A stretch of DNA of 64,000 nucleotides from assembly GCA_002007465.1 (NCBI GenBank), contig LNAC01000350.1, forward strand, positions 1,151,037 to 1,215,036. Reading direction: 5' to 3'. Every line of letters starts with the position of its first letter. Position 1 is the first letter of the stretch. Positions 10,997-22,150 of this stretch are shown here, piece by piece. The position numbers and the translations under genes were made by a program. The DNA is from Ailurus styani (Eukaryota; Chordata; Mammalia; Carnivora; Ailuridae). The notes below the pieces were generated by a model. That model was not told the DNA's origin, ran no database searches, and saw only the letters and a list, made by a program, of their open reading frames with translations.

Positions 10997-12418
10997 GTAA
11001 GAACCAAATGTTAAATTTGTATAATCTGCAGTACCTCAGAATTGGTATGCATGGTTTCCAGAAGTCAAGAAGTGTTTGAACTGATATTTAACAACCTATA
11101 TATTTCATATTAACACCTCCTTTATTATTTCGGGATAATCTCTGATTAACAGCCAGAAATAGGCTACAGTAACAGATGCTCAAATCTCAGCAGCTTAGCC
11201 CAACTTAGTTCATTTCTCATGGAACTACATGTCCAAAGGGACTGAGGAAGGTGCCACCATTTTATAGCTTCTGCATCTGTTACACAAGCCCTTCCAGTCT
11301 GTTATAGCAAAAAAGAGAGCATGGTGGAAAGAAGGTAGTCCAACAGTTCTTAAATGCCTTGGCTCTAAAATGATACATGTCACATCTCCTTATAGCCTTT
11401 TTTTCCAGAACTTTTAACATGGACTTGCCTAAAACAGGGGATTTGGGAAATTCTGTGGAGCAGAATGTTTTGAGTACATGAACAGCCATACTCATCTCTT
11501 GAGTATAGGTACTCTCTTTAACCAATCATCACAAGGAGAATTCCTTTCTAATCTTTATACAGATATGGAAATTTAAGATCTAAGCTATATATATTTAATA
11601 ATTAGCATGATGATTGATATATAATGAGCCCTTAAAAGTGTTTGTTGAGTAAACAAGTGAATGAAGGAATAAATGAATTGAATACAGACCATTCACAATG
11701 ACTCTAATTCCTTTAAGAAGCAAAAAACCAATCATGTGTTCCTAAAATATCCAGCAAGGAAGTCGTAATACTATAACTTAACTCTGTGCTTTTTGCCCCT
11801 CTATATCTCTTTTCTAGTCTAACCTGATTGTTACTTTTACTAAATAAAATTATTTGCTTTTCAAAAATCTTATATTCTGCCCACTCAGCAAGGTTTGATC
11901 AAGAACTTGAACTCAGAATTATTACTAGGGTTGGTATAATCTTAAACAAAAACAAAAAATTGACCTTGGGAAATTTAGTGTGAAGAAAAGTAATGTTAGG
12001 CCAAGGGAGAATTTGACTGTCAACTATACAGCTACATGTTATTTGCCTCAGAAATAGCTAAGCAAATAAGAGTTGTCTTTAGAGAGGGGAATTTTCTCAT
12101 TCTAATGAATATGATTACATGATTACTTTATTAATGATACTTATTTGGACTAATATGTAGATTTAACCATTTCTTATGATTGTTATTTAAACATATTTTC
12201 TCATTCCATGTTTTCTCATTTGTAATATTATCAATATCATTTCTTCATCTAGCAATTTTATAAGTTACTGACATCTTAAATGAATTCATTTCTACTAGAA
12301 TATATTTTGCCTGGTGAATTGTGTTATATAGCTTATTGCATTACAGCACTGTTTGAAGGACATTTTCTCTTTTACCTCCCACTGGTTGAGGTCTGGTACT
12401 ATCCTAAAATATTGTGTA
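10997..12418. other. Unique AT-rich stretch
   Basis: No named repeat or gene is recognised. The minus-strand frame at 11280-11525 and the overlapping frames at 12280-12555 are not domain-bearing; the latter runs into the duplicated block around the N at 12581. Confidence 0.4.
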
Positions 12419-12748
12419 TGGGATCCCCCCACCCCACCATTTTTACTACTGCTTTCCAAAGAATTGCAAGATCCAGGAGAGTTCACCTGATTTTGCCTTT
12501 TCCTTCCTCCTATAAATTACAATCTCCCTGTTCTGAAGTATTGACTTTTCTTTGAAAAAACTAGCTTTCACCCTTATTTCNGTGGGATCCCCCCACCCCA
12601 CCATTTTTACTACTGCTTTCCAAAGAATTGCAAAATCCAGGAGAGTTCACCTGATTTTGCCTTTTCCTTCCTCCTATAAATTACAGACAATCTCCCTGTT
12701 CTGAAGTATTGACTTTTCTTTGAAAAAACTAGCTTTCACCCTTATTTC
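12419..12748. repeat. N-separated direct duplication (probable assembly overlap)
   Basis: The block 12419-12580 is repeated at 12583-12748 with only 'n' and one base between. The copies differ by one G/A substitution and a 4-bp 'gaca' insertion in the second copy. This is the pattern expected when two contig ends from different haplotypes overlap but are not merged. Open frames through it are not meaningful. Confidence 0.9.
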
Positions 12749-13835
12749 ATGGTGTCTGAGTCCATCACCAACTAAGAGCCTTGGGGAACCATTTCCACTA
12801 ATGGACACTGTACTCCCCAGTGTAGTTAATTTCACCCTTATGGTTAGAAAGAGTTAATGTCTTTTGCTACTAAGGTGTAACATATAAACTAGGTGAAGAA
12901 GATGATACCCTGTGTTTTTCCAAAATGGACATCTTTACAAGTCATTAACAATTTTATCTTCCAGAAGTTTTCTTTATTTTTTTTCTCCAAAAACTTTAAA
13001 CTTATACAATATGCAACCATCACTCTTTGGAAAGGGCATTTCAACAGATTTGATTTTCTTATATATTTTTGCCTTTCGCACAACTTGATGAGTTCCTTCA
13101 TTAATCTCTTGGTCTCCCTGCCTCTCCTCCATCTGGCATCACTAGCAGATGGAGGCAGAATTGCTCAGATATAAAGGGACACACTCCAACTACAAATATA
13201 TCACAAAGATAGCAAACAAAGATACTTTGTGATTATTGGATGGTAAAAATTATATAAACTCCATCTATTATTTAATGTAACTGTTATTAAATATGGGCTT
13301 TCACAATTTACAATTGTGGTATATAAACTGTGTATATAACTGTTTACATATACTCTAACTTTTTGATTGTAATACATAAACTGTGACTTGGTGATTGTAA
13401 TTTGTACATTTATTCAACAAGTATTTATTAAATACCTACTATATACAATGAAATTAACTGGGGATAAAATGGAGTACAAAATAAGATAATCTTTTTCCTC
13501 AAAAATATATGAATAATAGTTTCCAGGATACCAAGTATTAAGGGTACACATAAAAAATACTTAGTGTAGAAGGTTTACATAAATATACTATGCTACTACT
13601 CTTCTAACCTTCCCACATGAAACCTCTATAAAAGCCTTCTCAGGCAAACTTTATCCAACTTTACTTAGCATGTAGTAGAGTCAACCGATAGCAATCAATC
13701 AATCAATTTTTCAAGAAACAAATCTTTACTGAGCTCCCACTATACAAGATATACTGTGCTTGGCCTGTGATGAATGAAAAGAATTATAAGGTAGTACCAC
13801 TTGTTCACTCAAGGAATTAAACAAAGCAAAACTTG
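12749..13835. other. Unique AT-rich stretch
   Basis: Mostly unrecognised sequence. Around 13400-13460 and 13710-13765 two short runs resemble the 'caacaagtatttattaaatacctactat' type of ancient repeat core; each is too short to assign. Overlapping frames 12889-13101 (minus) and 12893-13174 (plus) show no domain. Confidence 0.4.
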
Positions 13836-14018
13836 ATACCAGAGAGGAGGTGCACGGGGTGATGTATGAAATAGGTGATTAGGATTAAGGAGTGCACTTG
13901 TTGTGATGAGCACCAGTTAATGAATGGGATTTTTGAGTCACTATATTGTGCACCTGAAACAAATATAATACTATATGTTAACTATATTGGAATCAAAATT
14001 TTAAAAAAATTACAAAAA
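13836..14018 (+). mobile_element. Carnivore L1 3' end, 5'-truncated
   Basis: The segment matches the L1 3' terminal region: aaggagtgcacttgttgtga, then gatgagcaccagttaatgaa, then a 'tgaaacaaatataatactat' motif and an A-rich tail. The flanks caaaacttg and caaaaaacttg suggest a short target duplication. It is only about 180 bp, a typical severe 5' truncation. Confidence 0.8.
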
Positions 14019-14149
14019 ACTTGGTCAGATACAAATTGCACATGAAATGATAAATACAGTACTGCAGAACATGTGACATATCCTGGCTGATTCATACAGA
14101 AATATATACTGGGATCCCTGTTTGGAAGTTCAGTAAGCACCTCATGCTA

Positions 14150-15025
14150 TCACCAAATGCATCCTCACCTCCTCCTCCACCCCGCTGAGGCTACTCTTCT
14201 CTATTCGCTCTAAGGCAGACACCAAGGCATCATTCTGGATCCCACTACTCCATTGTCCCCCACTCCCCCTTCATCCAAAAATCAATAAACTCTTTGTATT
14301 TAAAATATTTAAAATCTATCTTTTAAACCAAAGTACTTTTTGCTATCACTAGTTCAAACCCTTGTCATCTTTTACCTCGATATACTGCAACACAGCTGCT
14401 TAATACTTCCTTCTATCTTTTCTGTACCCACACCTCAGGCACACTGATCTTTCTAAATATAAATCCCGACCTGCTTAAAAAATTATTTTTTAATAAACCC
14501 TTAATGCCTCCCCACCTTCTTCAGATTAAAATCCAAGCAACTTAGCATGGCATAGAAAGTCTCTTACGATTTAGTTTCTCCTTCTGCCTCCAACCTCATC
14601 TCCATCTGGCATTTACTACTCTGTGTTCCAGTCACACACAGCCACTCTGACGATGGGGCCACTTTTGCCTAGAGTGTTCTGCCCTGCCTCCCACCCCACC
14701 CCTACCACTTACTTTGGCTTACTCAGATTCATAATTAAGAGACTGCCTACATATATCTTCTTTGAAAAATTGTATCTGCCACTCTACCCTTATCCCCTTC
14801 TGAGTGTGGTGTCCCTCCCATATGTGCTTTTGGGGCGTATACATAGCTGTCATTATTTCTTAATATGTAGTGATATATTTGCCTATTGACTTTCTTCCCA
14901 TAGGCTCTAAGGTTCATGAAGTTAGAGACCTAGCCTCTCATCATTTTCTAATCAGCAACCCACACAGTGCCTGATATAAAATAAGCACTTGGTAAACATT
15001 TGTTAAATTGAATCAATAAGTACCA
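14150..15025 (+). mobile_element. L2 LINE fragment, plus strand
   Basis: L2 landmarks in order: cttgtcatcttttacctcga and tactgcaacacagctgctta (RT C-terminal region), ctgatctttctaaatataaa, ccctcccatatgtgc, then the 3' tail gtgcctgatataaaataagc and acatttgttaaattgaatca. All frames are broken; the frame at 14623-14889 is a relic. Confidence 0.65.
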
Positions 15026-15554
15026 TAAACACTCAGGAGAGTGAGCAATTAGCTTTAAAGATTTCTTGGAAATAAAACCAGGCAAGAGGCAAATGGACCA
15101 GCAGATATTGTCTGTCAGACACAGAAGCTGCTCAATTAATGCTAGTTCCCTGTCTCTTGAATTATCTCCTGAAAATTGATTGCAACTACGTAAATGAAGG
15201 TGAGAAAGAGGAGTTTTTTAATTGGGGGTTGTATCAGTCTCAGCTTCAAAAAGTATTTGGGGAGTAAGGGAGATTAGGACTTAAAGAACGTGAGGAGCTG
15301 AGGAAGGGAAGGCCTGAAAAGTCCAGCTAGAGGACTGGAAAACAAGTCACTGACTACCACAACCAGAAACTCAGGTGGAGAGGCTGGGGCCCATGCCAAA
15401 GTGCAGGGAGCTGCAGTACCTGGGGATTAGAAGGAAAAGGGAGAAGATAAAAATAATTGGCTGAAGTCAAAGAGTAGATATAAACAATGTAGCAAAGAGA
15501 AAATTTCAGAAAACTAAACTGACCTGGTGAAGTAGGCTTGAGAGGCCAGGTGTG
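15026..15554. other. Unique stretch
   Basis: No repeat or gene recognised. Purine-rich text around 15180-15330. The minus-strand frame 15354-15635 runs into MIR sequence and has no domain. Confidence 0.4.
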
Positions 15555-15745
15555 ATAATAGGAAGGGGTTGACTTTGAAGTTAGAAGGTTTTGTTTTAAA
15601 AGCTCAGTTCTGCCATTATTAGCTTTATGACCCAACTAAATACTTAATTTTCTAAGCCTTGGTTACCTCATGTGGAAAATGTGGATAAACCCTGTAGGTA
15701 GTGTTGTCATAAGGATTAAATGAAATAATGTGTACAAAGTTCCAG
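15555..15745 (+). mobile_element. MIR SINE
   Basis: Good MIR order: ctcagttctgccattattag, then ctttatgacccaactaaat, then ggttacctcatgtggaaaat, then gttgtcataaggattaaatg and a weak tail. This is one of the clearer MIR copies in the window. Confidence 0.75.
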
Positions 15746-15868
15746 GGCTTATTAAACTTTCTGTAAAATTTAACTACCATCTTATCATTTTAGATGGTTC
15801 GGTCTCTTATGGCACCTTTGATATCTATTGTTCCTAATGTTATTAGGTATGGGATCACAATGAAAATT

Positions 15869-16060
15869 TTGAAAGAGATAAAGAGAGAGAGAGAGAACAC
15901 AAGCAGGTGGTGGAGGCTCAGCGAGAGAGGGTTAGAATCTTAAGTAGGCCTCATACCCAACGTGGAACCTGAGGCAGGGCTCAATCTCATGACCCTGAGA
16001 TCATGACCTGAGCCTAGATCAAGGGTCTGATGCTAGCTGACTGAGCCACCCAGAAACCCC
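15869..16060 (-). mobile_element. Older CAN-SINE, minus strand
   Basis: The complementary SINE body is recognisable (ctgagatcatgacctgagcc at about 15994) with a (GA)n-type tail region and a decayed head (ccacccagaaacccc). A 9-bp target duplication cacaatgaa flanks it (15856-15864 and 16060-16068). The high divergence marks it as an early carnivore insertion. Confidence 0.88.
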
Positions 16061-16068
16061 ACAATGAA

Positions 16069-17310
16069 CATCTTTTTGAACAAAGAAATGGAAGCATTTC
16101 TCTCTCTGTCAATCTAGCACTTGAGTATATTGCTCTTTAAATATTTGTAATGTGTTTCTCTAGTGTATCGTATGTTTCTAGAAGTGTGTTAGATGATTTT
16201 CATTAGATTGCACTTTCATTGAGGGCAGAAACAGTATCCATCTTCTTGCAGCTTTCCACAGTACCTATTGCAATCTAATACAGTGCACACAGTTGACAAT
16301 TGATGAATGTTGTGGACAGCAGCAACTAGGTCCGATTCTGTCTCATACAACCTATAAGTTTCTCAAATTACAAATGAGCAGAGAGAGAGAGAAGCATTTT
16401 TTTGTGTTTGAAATGAATTGAGCAACTATGGAAAATAGGTAAAACAGGTAAGCAATATGAAATATATCAATTCATGTGTGAAAGGCAGCACTTCAATAAA
16501 CATAAAAATAACTTGTATTGTTTACTTTTAACCTTAACTAAATGGCTAGTCTAGAAATTATCCCAAGAACATTTTTCAGATGAACTTGTCTTACTTGAAA
16601 TTTTAAAAGTATCTGGAAATTTTCATTTTCAGATCATAGTAGTACATTTTTCATTATCGTTAAGAAAATCAACAATGTTATTATTAAAAATAAATCTTCA
16701 AGATTTAGATAATGAGCTGCTTTCTGATCATTTTCTCTCCATTGTGTGCAAAACTAGATCATAGAGAGGGGCTTCATTTGTCTTGAACTTTCAGTATAAT
16801 TGGCCAAATATCCAAGAGGCTTTAGCCCAGATTTCCAAGTATTTCCAAATGAAAATGTGTAGGCATATTTAAAATTAAAACCAACAGCACAATGGCATAT
16901 AGATTTAATTTGTTCTTTCAATTTTAATGTTGTGAAAAAAGTTTCTACAAATAGAGAATTGATTTGTTTGAACATTGTGCAAAATAGAGAAAGGGAAAAT
17001 GGACCTCTGGAGCTATCAATCATGAGAGCAACTAAAAATCAGATTGGTCACTAGTAAAACCTACTGCATCATATGTATTTTATCTTTTTGTTCCTTCATT
17101 AAGTAAGTAAATATGAGCATCTACCAATGTTTCTGCTTTGTTCATTGCTGGTTTCTTAAATTGTAGTCAACATACTTTAATTCTGGCATGTCATCATTGA
17201 ACCAATAGACTAGCTGCTCTTACAGATTTAATTTACCTATTGAGGGCTTGGGACCATCTATATTGGAGTCAAGTAAATAAAGAAGGAATGAAATTACTTT
17301 CCAGGAAAGC
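16069..17310. other. Unique stretch
   Basis: Non-repetitive, AT-rich. Around 16080-16330 the text (cattgagggcagaaacagta) hints at an L2 tail but is not convincing. The minus-strand frame at 16754-17023 has no recognisable domain. Confidence 0.4.
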
Positions 17311-17569
17311 TGCAAAGAAGTGATGTAACATGAGAATATTATTAAGTGTCTACTCCATCAGATTAATGGGTTAAAAGAAAAAAAATACCTAACAGGGGTA
17401 TATATATCCCTTTGAATTCATGTTTTGTATTCTTTGAGTNTGCAAAGAAGTGATGTAACATGAGAATATTATTAAGTGTCTACTCCATCAGATTAATGGG
17501 TTAAAAGAAAAAAAATACCTAACAGGGGTATATATATCCCTTTGAATTCATGTTTTGTATTCTTTGAGT
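17311..17569. repeat. N-separated perfect 129-bp duplication
   Basis: The block 17311-17439 is repeated without a visible mismatch at 17441-17569, separated only by 'n' at 17440. This is read as an unmerged contig overlap and not biology. Confidence 0.92.
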
Positions 17570-17995
17570 ACCTAGTAGTGTGATTACTAGATTGTAAGAG
17601 AGTTCTATTTTTAACTTTTGAGGAAAACCCGTACTGTTTTCTACATGGCTGCACCAGTTTGCATTCCTACTAATAGTGCATGAGGGCTCCTTTTCCCCAC
17701 ATCCTCACCAATACCTGCTGTTTCTTGTGTATTTGACTTTAGTCATTCTAACAGGTGTGAGGTGATATCTCATTTTACTTTTGATTTGTATTTCCCTGAT
17801 GATGAGTGATATTGAGCATTTTTTCGTGTGTCTGTTGGCCATCTGTATATATTCTTTGGAGAAATGTCTGTTAGTGTCTTCTGCCCATTTTTAACTGGAT
17901 TATTTGTTTTTTGGGTCTTGAGTTGTATCAGTTCTTTATATATTTTGGATACTAACCCTTGGAATGTCTTTCCTCCATTAACCAATCTTATAAGA
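17570..17995 (-). mobile_element. L1 ORF2 C-terminal fragment, minus strand
   Basis: The plus strand carries the reverse complement of the L1 ORF2 C-terminal region: gtttgcattcctactaatag, tgtgaggtgatatctcattt, gtatttccctgatgatgagt and tctgttggccatctgtatat. Stops break the frame. Its left edge coincides with the N-flanked duplication. Confidence 0.85.
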
Positions 17996-18204
17996 AAATG
18001 AAACAGTAGCAATTTCTCCCCTGATATTCCTAAAACTTATCAATACTACTCTTAAGTGGCAGCACTTCTCCTTCTTATTACAGTTATTTGTAAATTACTT
18101 AACATCTCTTCATTGTATGACCACATTTTACTATCAAAAAGTTTAATACTATACACACAAAATTATATGTAAAGTGTATTATCTTACATACAGTATATAC
18201 TCAA
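17996..18204. other. Short unique spacer
   Basis: AT-rich, nothing recognised. Confidence 0.4.
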
Positions 18205-18440
18205 TAAATTTTACTTCCTCAGAGGATACTTCCCTCTCACTTCCTTGTTTTGTGTTTTCATATCATGCCTTATTTCCTGACAGATTTTTACAATGTTAAC
18301 TAATTAATTGATTAATTTAGTCATTTACTTAATATATATTTTCCTAATAGGTTTGTGAAGCCAGTTATTCTATGTCTTAGTAACCAGTTTTCCTGCACCT
18401 AGCTTAGTACTTATAGGCATCAGGAGATATTTTATAAATG
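18205..18440 (+). mobile_element. L2 3' end remnant
   Basis: Motifs match an L2 tail: ctcagaggatacttccctct, ttgtgaagccagttattcta, then cctagcttagtacttatagg. The element is ancient and diverged and its limits are approximate. Confidence 0.45.
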
Positions 18441-19011
18441 GGTGAAAGATGCTTAACCAATTTATTCCTCCTTCCATAGTTAGAAAACTAATATTTTATT
18501 CTACTGTCCCATAAGGCTGGTCTGTTTATTCTCTGTTTATATCTCGTAATATGTTAGACCTCTGTGTGTGTATATTGCTTACACCCAGCAGGACAAATCT
18601 GGGCCTGCATTTTCTTCAATGGAACAATTCTCTTATTCCCCCATCTGTCTCATAAAGCAATATTTTGAGAGTTAATCATGCAGTTAACATACTTTCCAGA
18701 GTCCTTGTTTCTGTTTTTCTCTTTCACTACTCACCTTTTGGTCATTTTCCTGATCATTAATACTTGAAGTATACTTACTTTGTGAAATGTGTTAGTAGAG
18801 GTTTAGGCAAGGGAGCGATTTGTAAGTTATCTTTGCTATTTCCTACATTCTGCTATCTTAGATAATCAAGAATTGAGTATGTATCTAAGAGAATGATCCC
18901 AAATAAATCTCATGAGTTATCCTAGTGGTAAACTCAGGGTAAATTAAAAAGCGGGTAAAGGCAACCATAAAAAATATTTAATTCATCTAGTTAGATTAAT
19001 ATTTTCCTGGC
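18441..19011. other. Unique stretch
   Basis: No gene or repeat recognised. AT-rich with scattered TG runs. Confidence 0.4.
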
Positions 19012-19533
19012 TGTTATGGTCATATCTGTATTGGAAACCAAAATCTGAGAAACTGTAGCAGCATTCCAACTGGTCTTAAGGGTTAACTTGCTTCAAACTT
19101 ATAAACTCCTTGTTTGCTGACTTAAGTCCCTTGGCCTACAGCAGAACTAACCTGTTTTCCTTAAGATTTGCAGACCACTGGCCTTGACAAGTGAAGGATC
19201 AAACTTTCCCAGAAGATTAGGAGTGACTGCATTTGAAAACAGGTGCCACTGATGTGTCAAGTCTGTTGAGAGTCATGCTGATGCATAAGTAACCCCCTGG
19301 GCACCTGCTCCTCCTGCACACAGCCCCGTTCCCTTTTCCCTTCCCTTCCCCTTTAAAACTCTCTGGCTCTGCCTGGAAGGGGAAGATGGTCTTTGAGACA
19401 TTAGTCTATCATCTTGCCAGCTTCCCGAATAAGCAATCTTTCCTTTCCCAACATCACTTCTTTTTGGAGGATTGATTTTTTGATCAGTGAGCAGCCAAAC
19501 CTGAGGTCAGAACCAGTTTTGTGTCCACTAACA
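19012..19533 (+). mobile_element. Probable solo LTR of an endogenous retrovirus
   Basis: The stretch begins TGTTATGGTC and ends CTAACA, compatible with TG...CA LTR ends. A TATA-like ctttaaaact lies at 19351, and a polyadenylation-like gaataagcaatctttcc near 19427 is followed by a T-rich and GT-containing R/U5-like part. It is GC-richer than its surroundings. No gag, pol or env sequence lies on either side, so it would be a solo LTR. I see no clean target duplication, so the ends are tentative; the start could instead be near 19047. Confidence 0.5.
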
Positions 19534-19569
19534 AACTATATATGTTGAGGAACAAATATTTAACTTTTT

Positions 19570-19753
19570 TTTTTAAAGATTTTATTTATTTATTTTACAG
19601 AGATATTACAAGTAGGCAGAGAGGCAGGCAGAGAGAGGAGGAAACAGGCTCCTACTGAGCAGAGAGCCCGGTGCGGGGCTCAATCCCAGGACCCTGAGAT
19701 CATGACCTGAGCCGAAGGCAGAGGCTTTAACCACTGAGCCATCCAGGCGCCCC
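19570..19753 (-). mobile_element. CAN-SINE, minus strand
   Basis: The complementary body is complete (gcagagaggcaggcagagag, ctgagatcatgacctgagcc) with the head ending ccatccaggcgcccc. The target duplication atttaacttttt is at 19558-19569 and 19757-19768. Its right flank is the block duplicated around the N at 19832. Confidence 0.95.
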
Positions 19754-19757
19754 AACA

Positions 19758-19906
19758 TTTAACTTTTTCAGTGTATAAAGTGGTGATATGAGATAGCAAA
19801 TCATTTGGAATTCTATTGAAGTTTACATACANTTTAACTTTTTAAGTGTATAAAGTGGTGATATGAGATAGCAAATCATTTGGAATTCTATTGAAGTTTA
19901 CATACA
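19758..19906. repeat. N-separated 74-bp duplication
   Basis: The block 19758-19831 recurs at 19833-19906 with a single C/A difference, separated by 'n' at 19832. It is read as an unmerged contig overlap with one allelic or sequencing difference. Confidence 0.9.
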
Positions 19907-20257
19907 GTTTATTCATAGAACAAAAATATGTATATTAAGTTACTTTAAATGAAATCAGCCCCCTCTCCATTATCACCAAAAATACAAAAACGGGATTTTT
20001 TTCTATTTACTGTGGAGAGTCAAAAAGAGAAATGTATTAGAAAAGCTGAGTTGCTCCAAATGGGAGTTTATCTTTGTTATCTTTCCACAGGATGCAAACA
20101 ACTGGCTTGTCCCTAAGCAATCATGTTGCAATCAGTCAATAGCGACAGTAAACAAGGGTCCCACTTTCTCTCCAATATTTCACTTCTCCAATAAAATGAT
20201 TTGCAGAGTTAGTTTAATGGAGTGTTGTCACCAGATTAATGGCCTGGCTTTGAAACC
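19907..20257. other. Unique, non-repetitive island (candidate conserved non-coding)
   Basis: No repeat family is recognisable. The text between about 20060 and 20257 has balanced composition and holds forkhead-like GTAAACA, homeodomain-like GATTAATGG and octamer-like ATGCAAA words. Such motifs occur by chance often; only cross-species conservation would give them meaning. Confidence 0.35.
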
Positions 20258-20893
20258 ATGTCAACCCCTTGGCTGGACATGTTTTTGATAGGTGTCCTGG
20301 CATATAGTTACAAGGAAGAACCCATTAGGCCGCATCAATGTTGTATTTCTCTGAAGCATTCAAAATTTGCACTTTGTGGTAATAAGCCAAATTATCATAT
20401 TTGTGTTTCTTCATTTTACAAAAAAAAAAGCATTAGCTTTTGTTTTGTTTTATTCTTGCAAGGTGACAAAAGGTTGTGGAAAGCTATGCAGTTTCATGAT
20501 TTCAGTTTGACAAGGCAGAGTAATTTTAAGATCCTTTTAAGTGCAGTATTTTTCTCTCCTCTTTCTTTATACTTATTTTTTATTTTTCACACTTTTCTTT
20601 CAAATAAGGGGAATACTTGTGTGTGTGTGTGTGTGTATGTGCACGAATTAAACTTGATTTGCAAAACAAAGGAGCTCTGTTTTATGCACAAAGACCTCAC
20701 GTCTATACCTTTCTTAATATCTCAGAATACCTGTTGTCTTTTACAGGTTTTCTTTGTGTGTCAGATATTTCTGTGTTCTGAAGCAAAGCACAGAAATATT
20801 TCTTGTGCCGGGAAGCTTTGCCTTCTGAGGGAGATATCTGCTTTAGTCATGCATCTTTGGTGTCCAAGCCTTTTAAGTCTGGTCACCTTATAA
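20258..20893 (+). other. Longest open frame of the window (211 codons), status unknown
   Basis: An uninterrupted ATG-to-stop frame of 211 codons in sequence without recognised repeats. The predicted peptide is rich in Phe, Leu, Cys and Ser. It contains a Val-Cys run encoded by a (TG)n microsatellite (20619-20641) and several hydrophobic stretches. I recognise no domain, signal peptide or family. The T-rich strand lowers stop-codon frequency, so chance is a serious explanation. No clear promoter, polyadenylation signal or splice context marks it as a gene. Confidence 0.15.
20619..20641 (+). repeat. (TG)n microsatellite
   Basis: About ten TG units ending in TATG, inside the 211-codon open frame. 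Confidence 0.95.
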
Positions 20894-21049
20894 TGAGGTG
20901 CTTTGGGGGCATCAGCAGCTAACTGTAGTGGGATGGAGTCCAACATGTGTTTATCCTACATAAAATGTTACATTTTTGTATCTGGTAATTTAAGAGCAAT
21001 ATTCCAGTGTATTAAGATTAGTGAAACTCATTCTCTAAATGAATTTGGG

Positions 21050-21257
21050 AGAGCACCTGTGTGGCTCAGTTGGTTAAACATCTGCCTTCAGCTCAGATCA
21101 TGATCTCGGGATCCTGGGCTCAGGCCCCACATTGGGCTCCCTGCTCAGTGGGGAGTCTGCTTCTCCTTCTCCCTCTGCCTTTGTGCCCCCTGACTCCTGC
21201 TCTCTTTCTCTCTCTCCCTCTCAAATAAATAAAATCTTTAAACAAAATAAAATGATA
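21050..21257 (+). mobile_element. CAN-SINE, plus strand
   Basis: A full plus-strand element runs from the tRNA head (gtgtggctcagttggttaaa) through ctcagatcatgatctcggga to the CT-rich zone and the AAATAAATAAAATC tail. The flanks aaatgaatttggg (21037-21049) and aaatgaacttggg (21258-21270) form a target duplication with one mismatch. The 'catctgccttcagctc' and 'gactcctgctctctttctct' text marks an older subfamily than the 24.9-kb copy. Confidence 0.95.
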
Positions 21258-21270
21258 AAATGAACTTGGG

Positions 21271-21354
21271 GACAGTTCTGTTCACAGAAATTAAATATCG
21301 GGAGTAACTGAAGAAGTTTCTTTGAATAATTTGGTTATTTTACTAATTTACCCA
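21271..21354. other. Short unique spacer
   Basis: Nothing recognised. Confidence 0.4.
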
Positions 21355-22010
21355 TTCAGAAGAATCTTGCTAAGATTTTACTGTGTGAAGAGGTCATTGC
21401 TAGGTGCTAAGGACAAGACAGTGAACAAAACAATATATGATGCTGGCCTCTAAGGAATTTAAAGAGTAGTGGGGAAAACAGAGGGATACACAGGTAATTA
21501 TAATAGAGTGCTAAGTGCTATAGAAAGAGTTAAGTACTGAATGCTGTGGCAGTATATGATGGTAGTCGGGGGCAGCACCTAATCTAGCCTTTGGAGATTC
21601 AGAAAAGTATTATGCCAGGACTAAGGACTCAGTTGAGTTAGCTACACGAAATAAGGGATGATAGGGAAAGTGTATTCTGGGCAGAAACAAAAGAGCAATG
21701 AATGACCTGAAGGACAGAGAAAACAGGGTGAGTTCAAAGAATTGAAATTCATTTAAATAAAGGCCTAAAAGGCATTATCAGAACCTGGGACCTTATACTG
21801 AGAATAGTTGCAAGCCAATACAGGGCTTCAAAGAGAGGAATGACATAATTAAATGGGTGATTTAGAAAGATCATTCTGGGTCTAAAGTGGAGAATGAGTT
21901 TGAGTGGGATAAGATTGGAGGCAAGACACCCATTAGGAAGTTGTTAAAATAATCCGGGCAGAAGATAGTGAGGCTGTCATTGGGTAATGGAATAGGGAAC
22001 GACTAGGGTG
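21355..22010 (+). mobile_element. Ancient interspersed repeat, family not named
   Basis: The order of motifs matches a common mammal-wide repeat: gctaggtgctaaggacaaga, ctctaaggaatttaaagagt, gagtgctaagtgctatagaa, tatgccaggactaagg, ggacagagaaaacagggtga, ccaatacagggcttcaaaga, ttagaaagatcattctgggt and ggaggcaagacacccattag. Diverged relatives lie at 36640-36905 and 55670-56165. I recognise the pattern but cannot give a reliable family name. Confidence 0.5.
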
Positions 22011-22039
22011 AACAGTTGAAGAGACATTGTTATCAACCT

Positions 22040-22150
22040 GATTTTTGGATTTCTGGGCTCTACAACTGTGAGACAAAACAACTGTGTTTTCTGGGCCTCC
22101 TCATTTGTGATACTTTGTTATGGCACCCTAAGAAAGCTAATACAACTAGG
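22040..22150 (+). mobile_element. MLT1-type LTR 3' end remnant
   Basis: The tail gggctctacaactgtgagac, then tttgtgatactttgttatgg and caccctaagaaagctaatac matches the end of MLT1-type MaLR LTRs. The 5' part is not recognisable. Confidence 0.55.
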
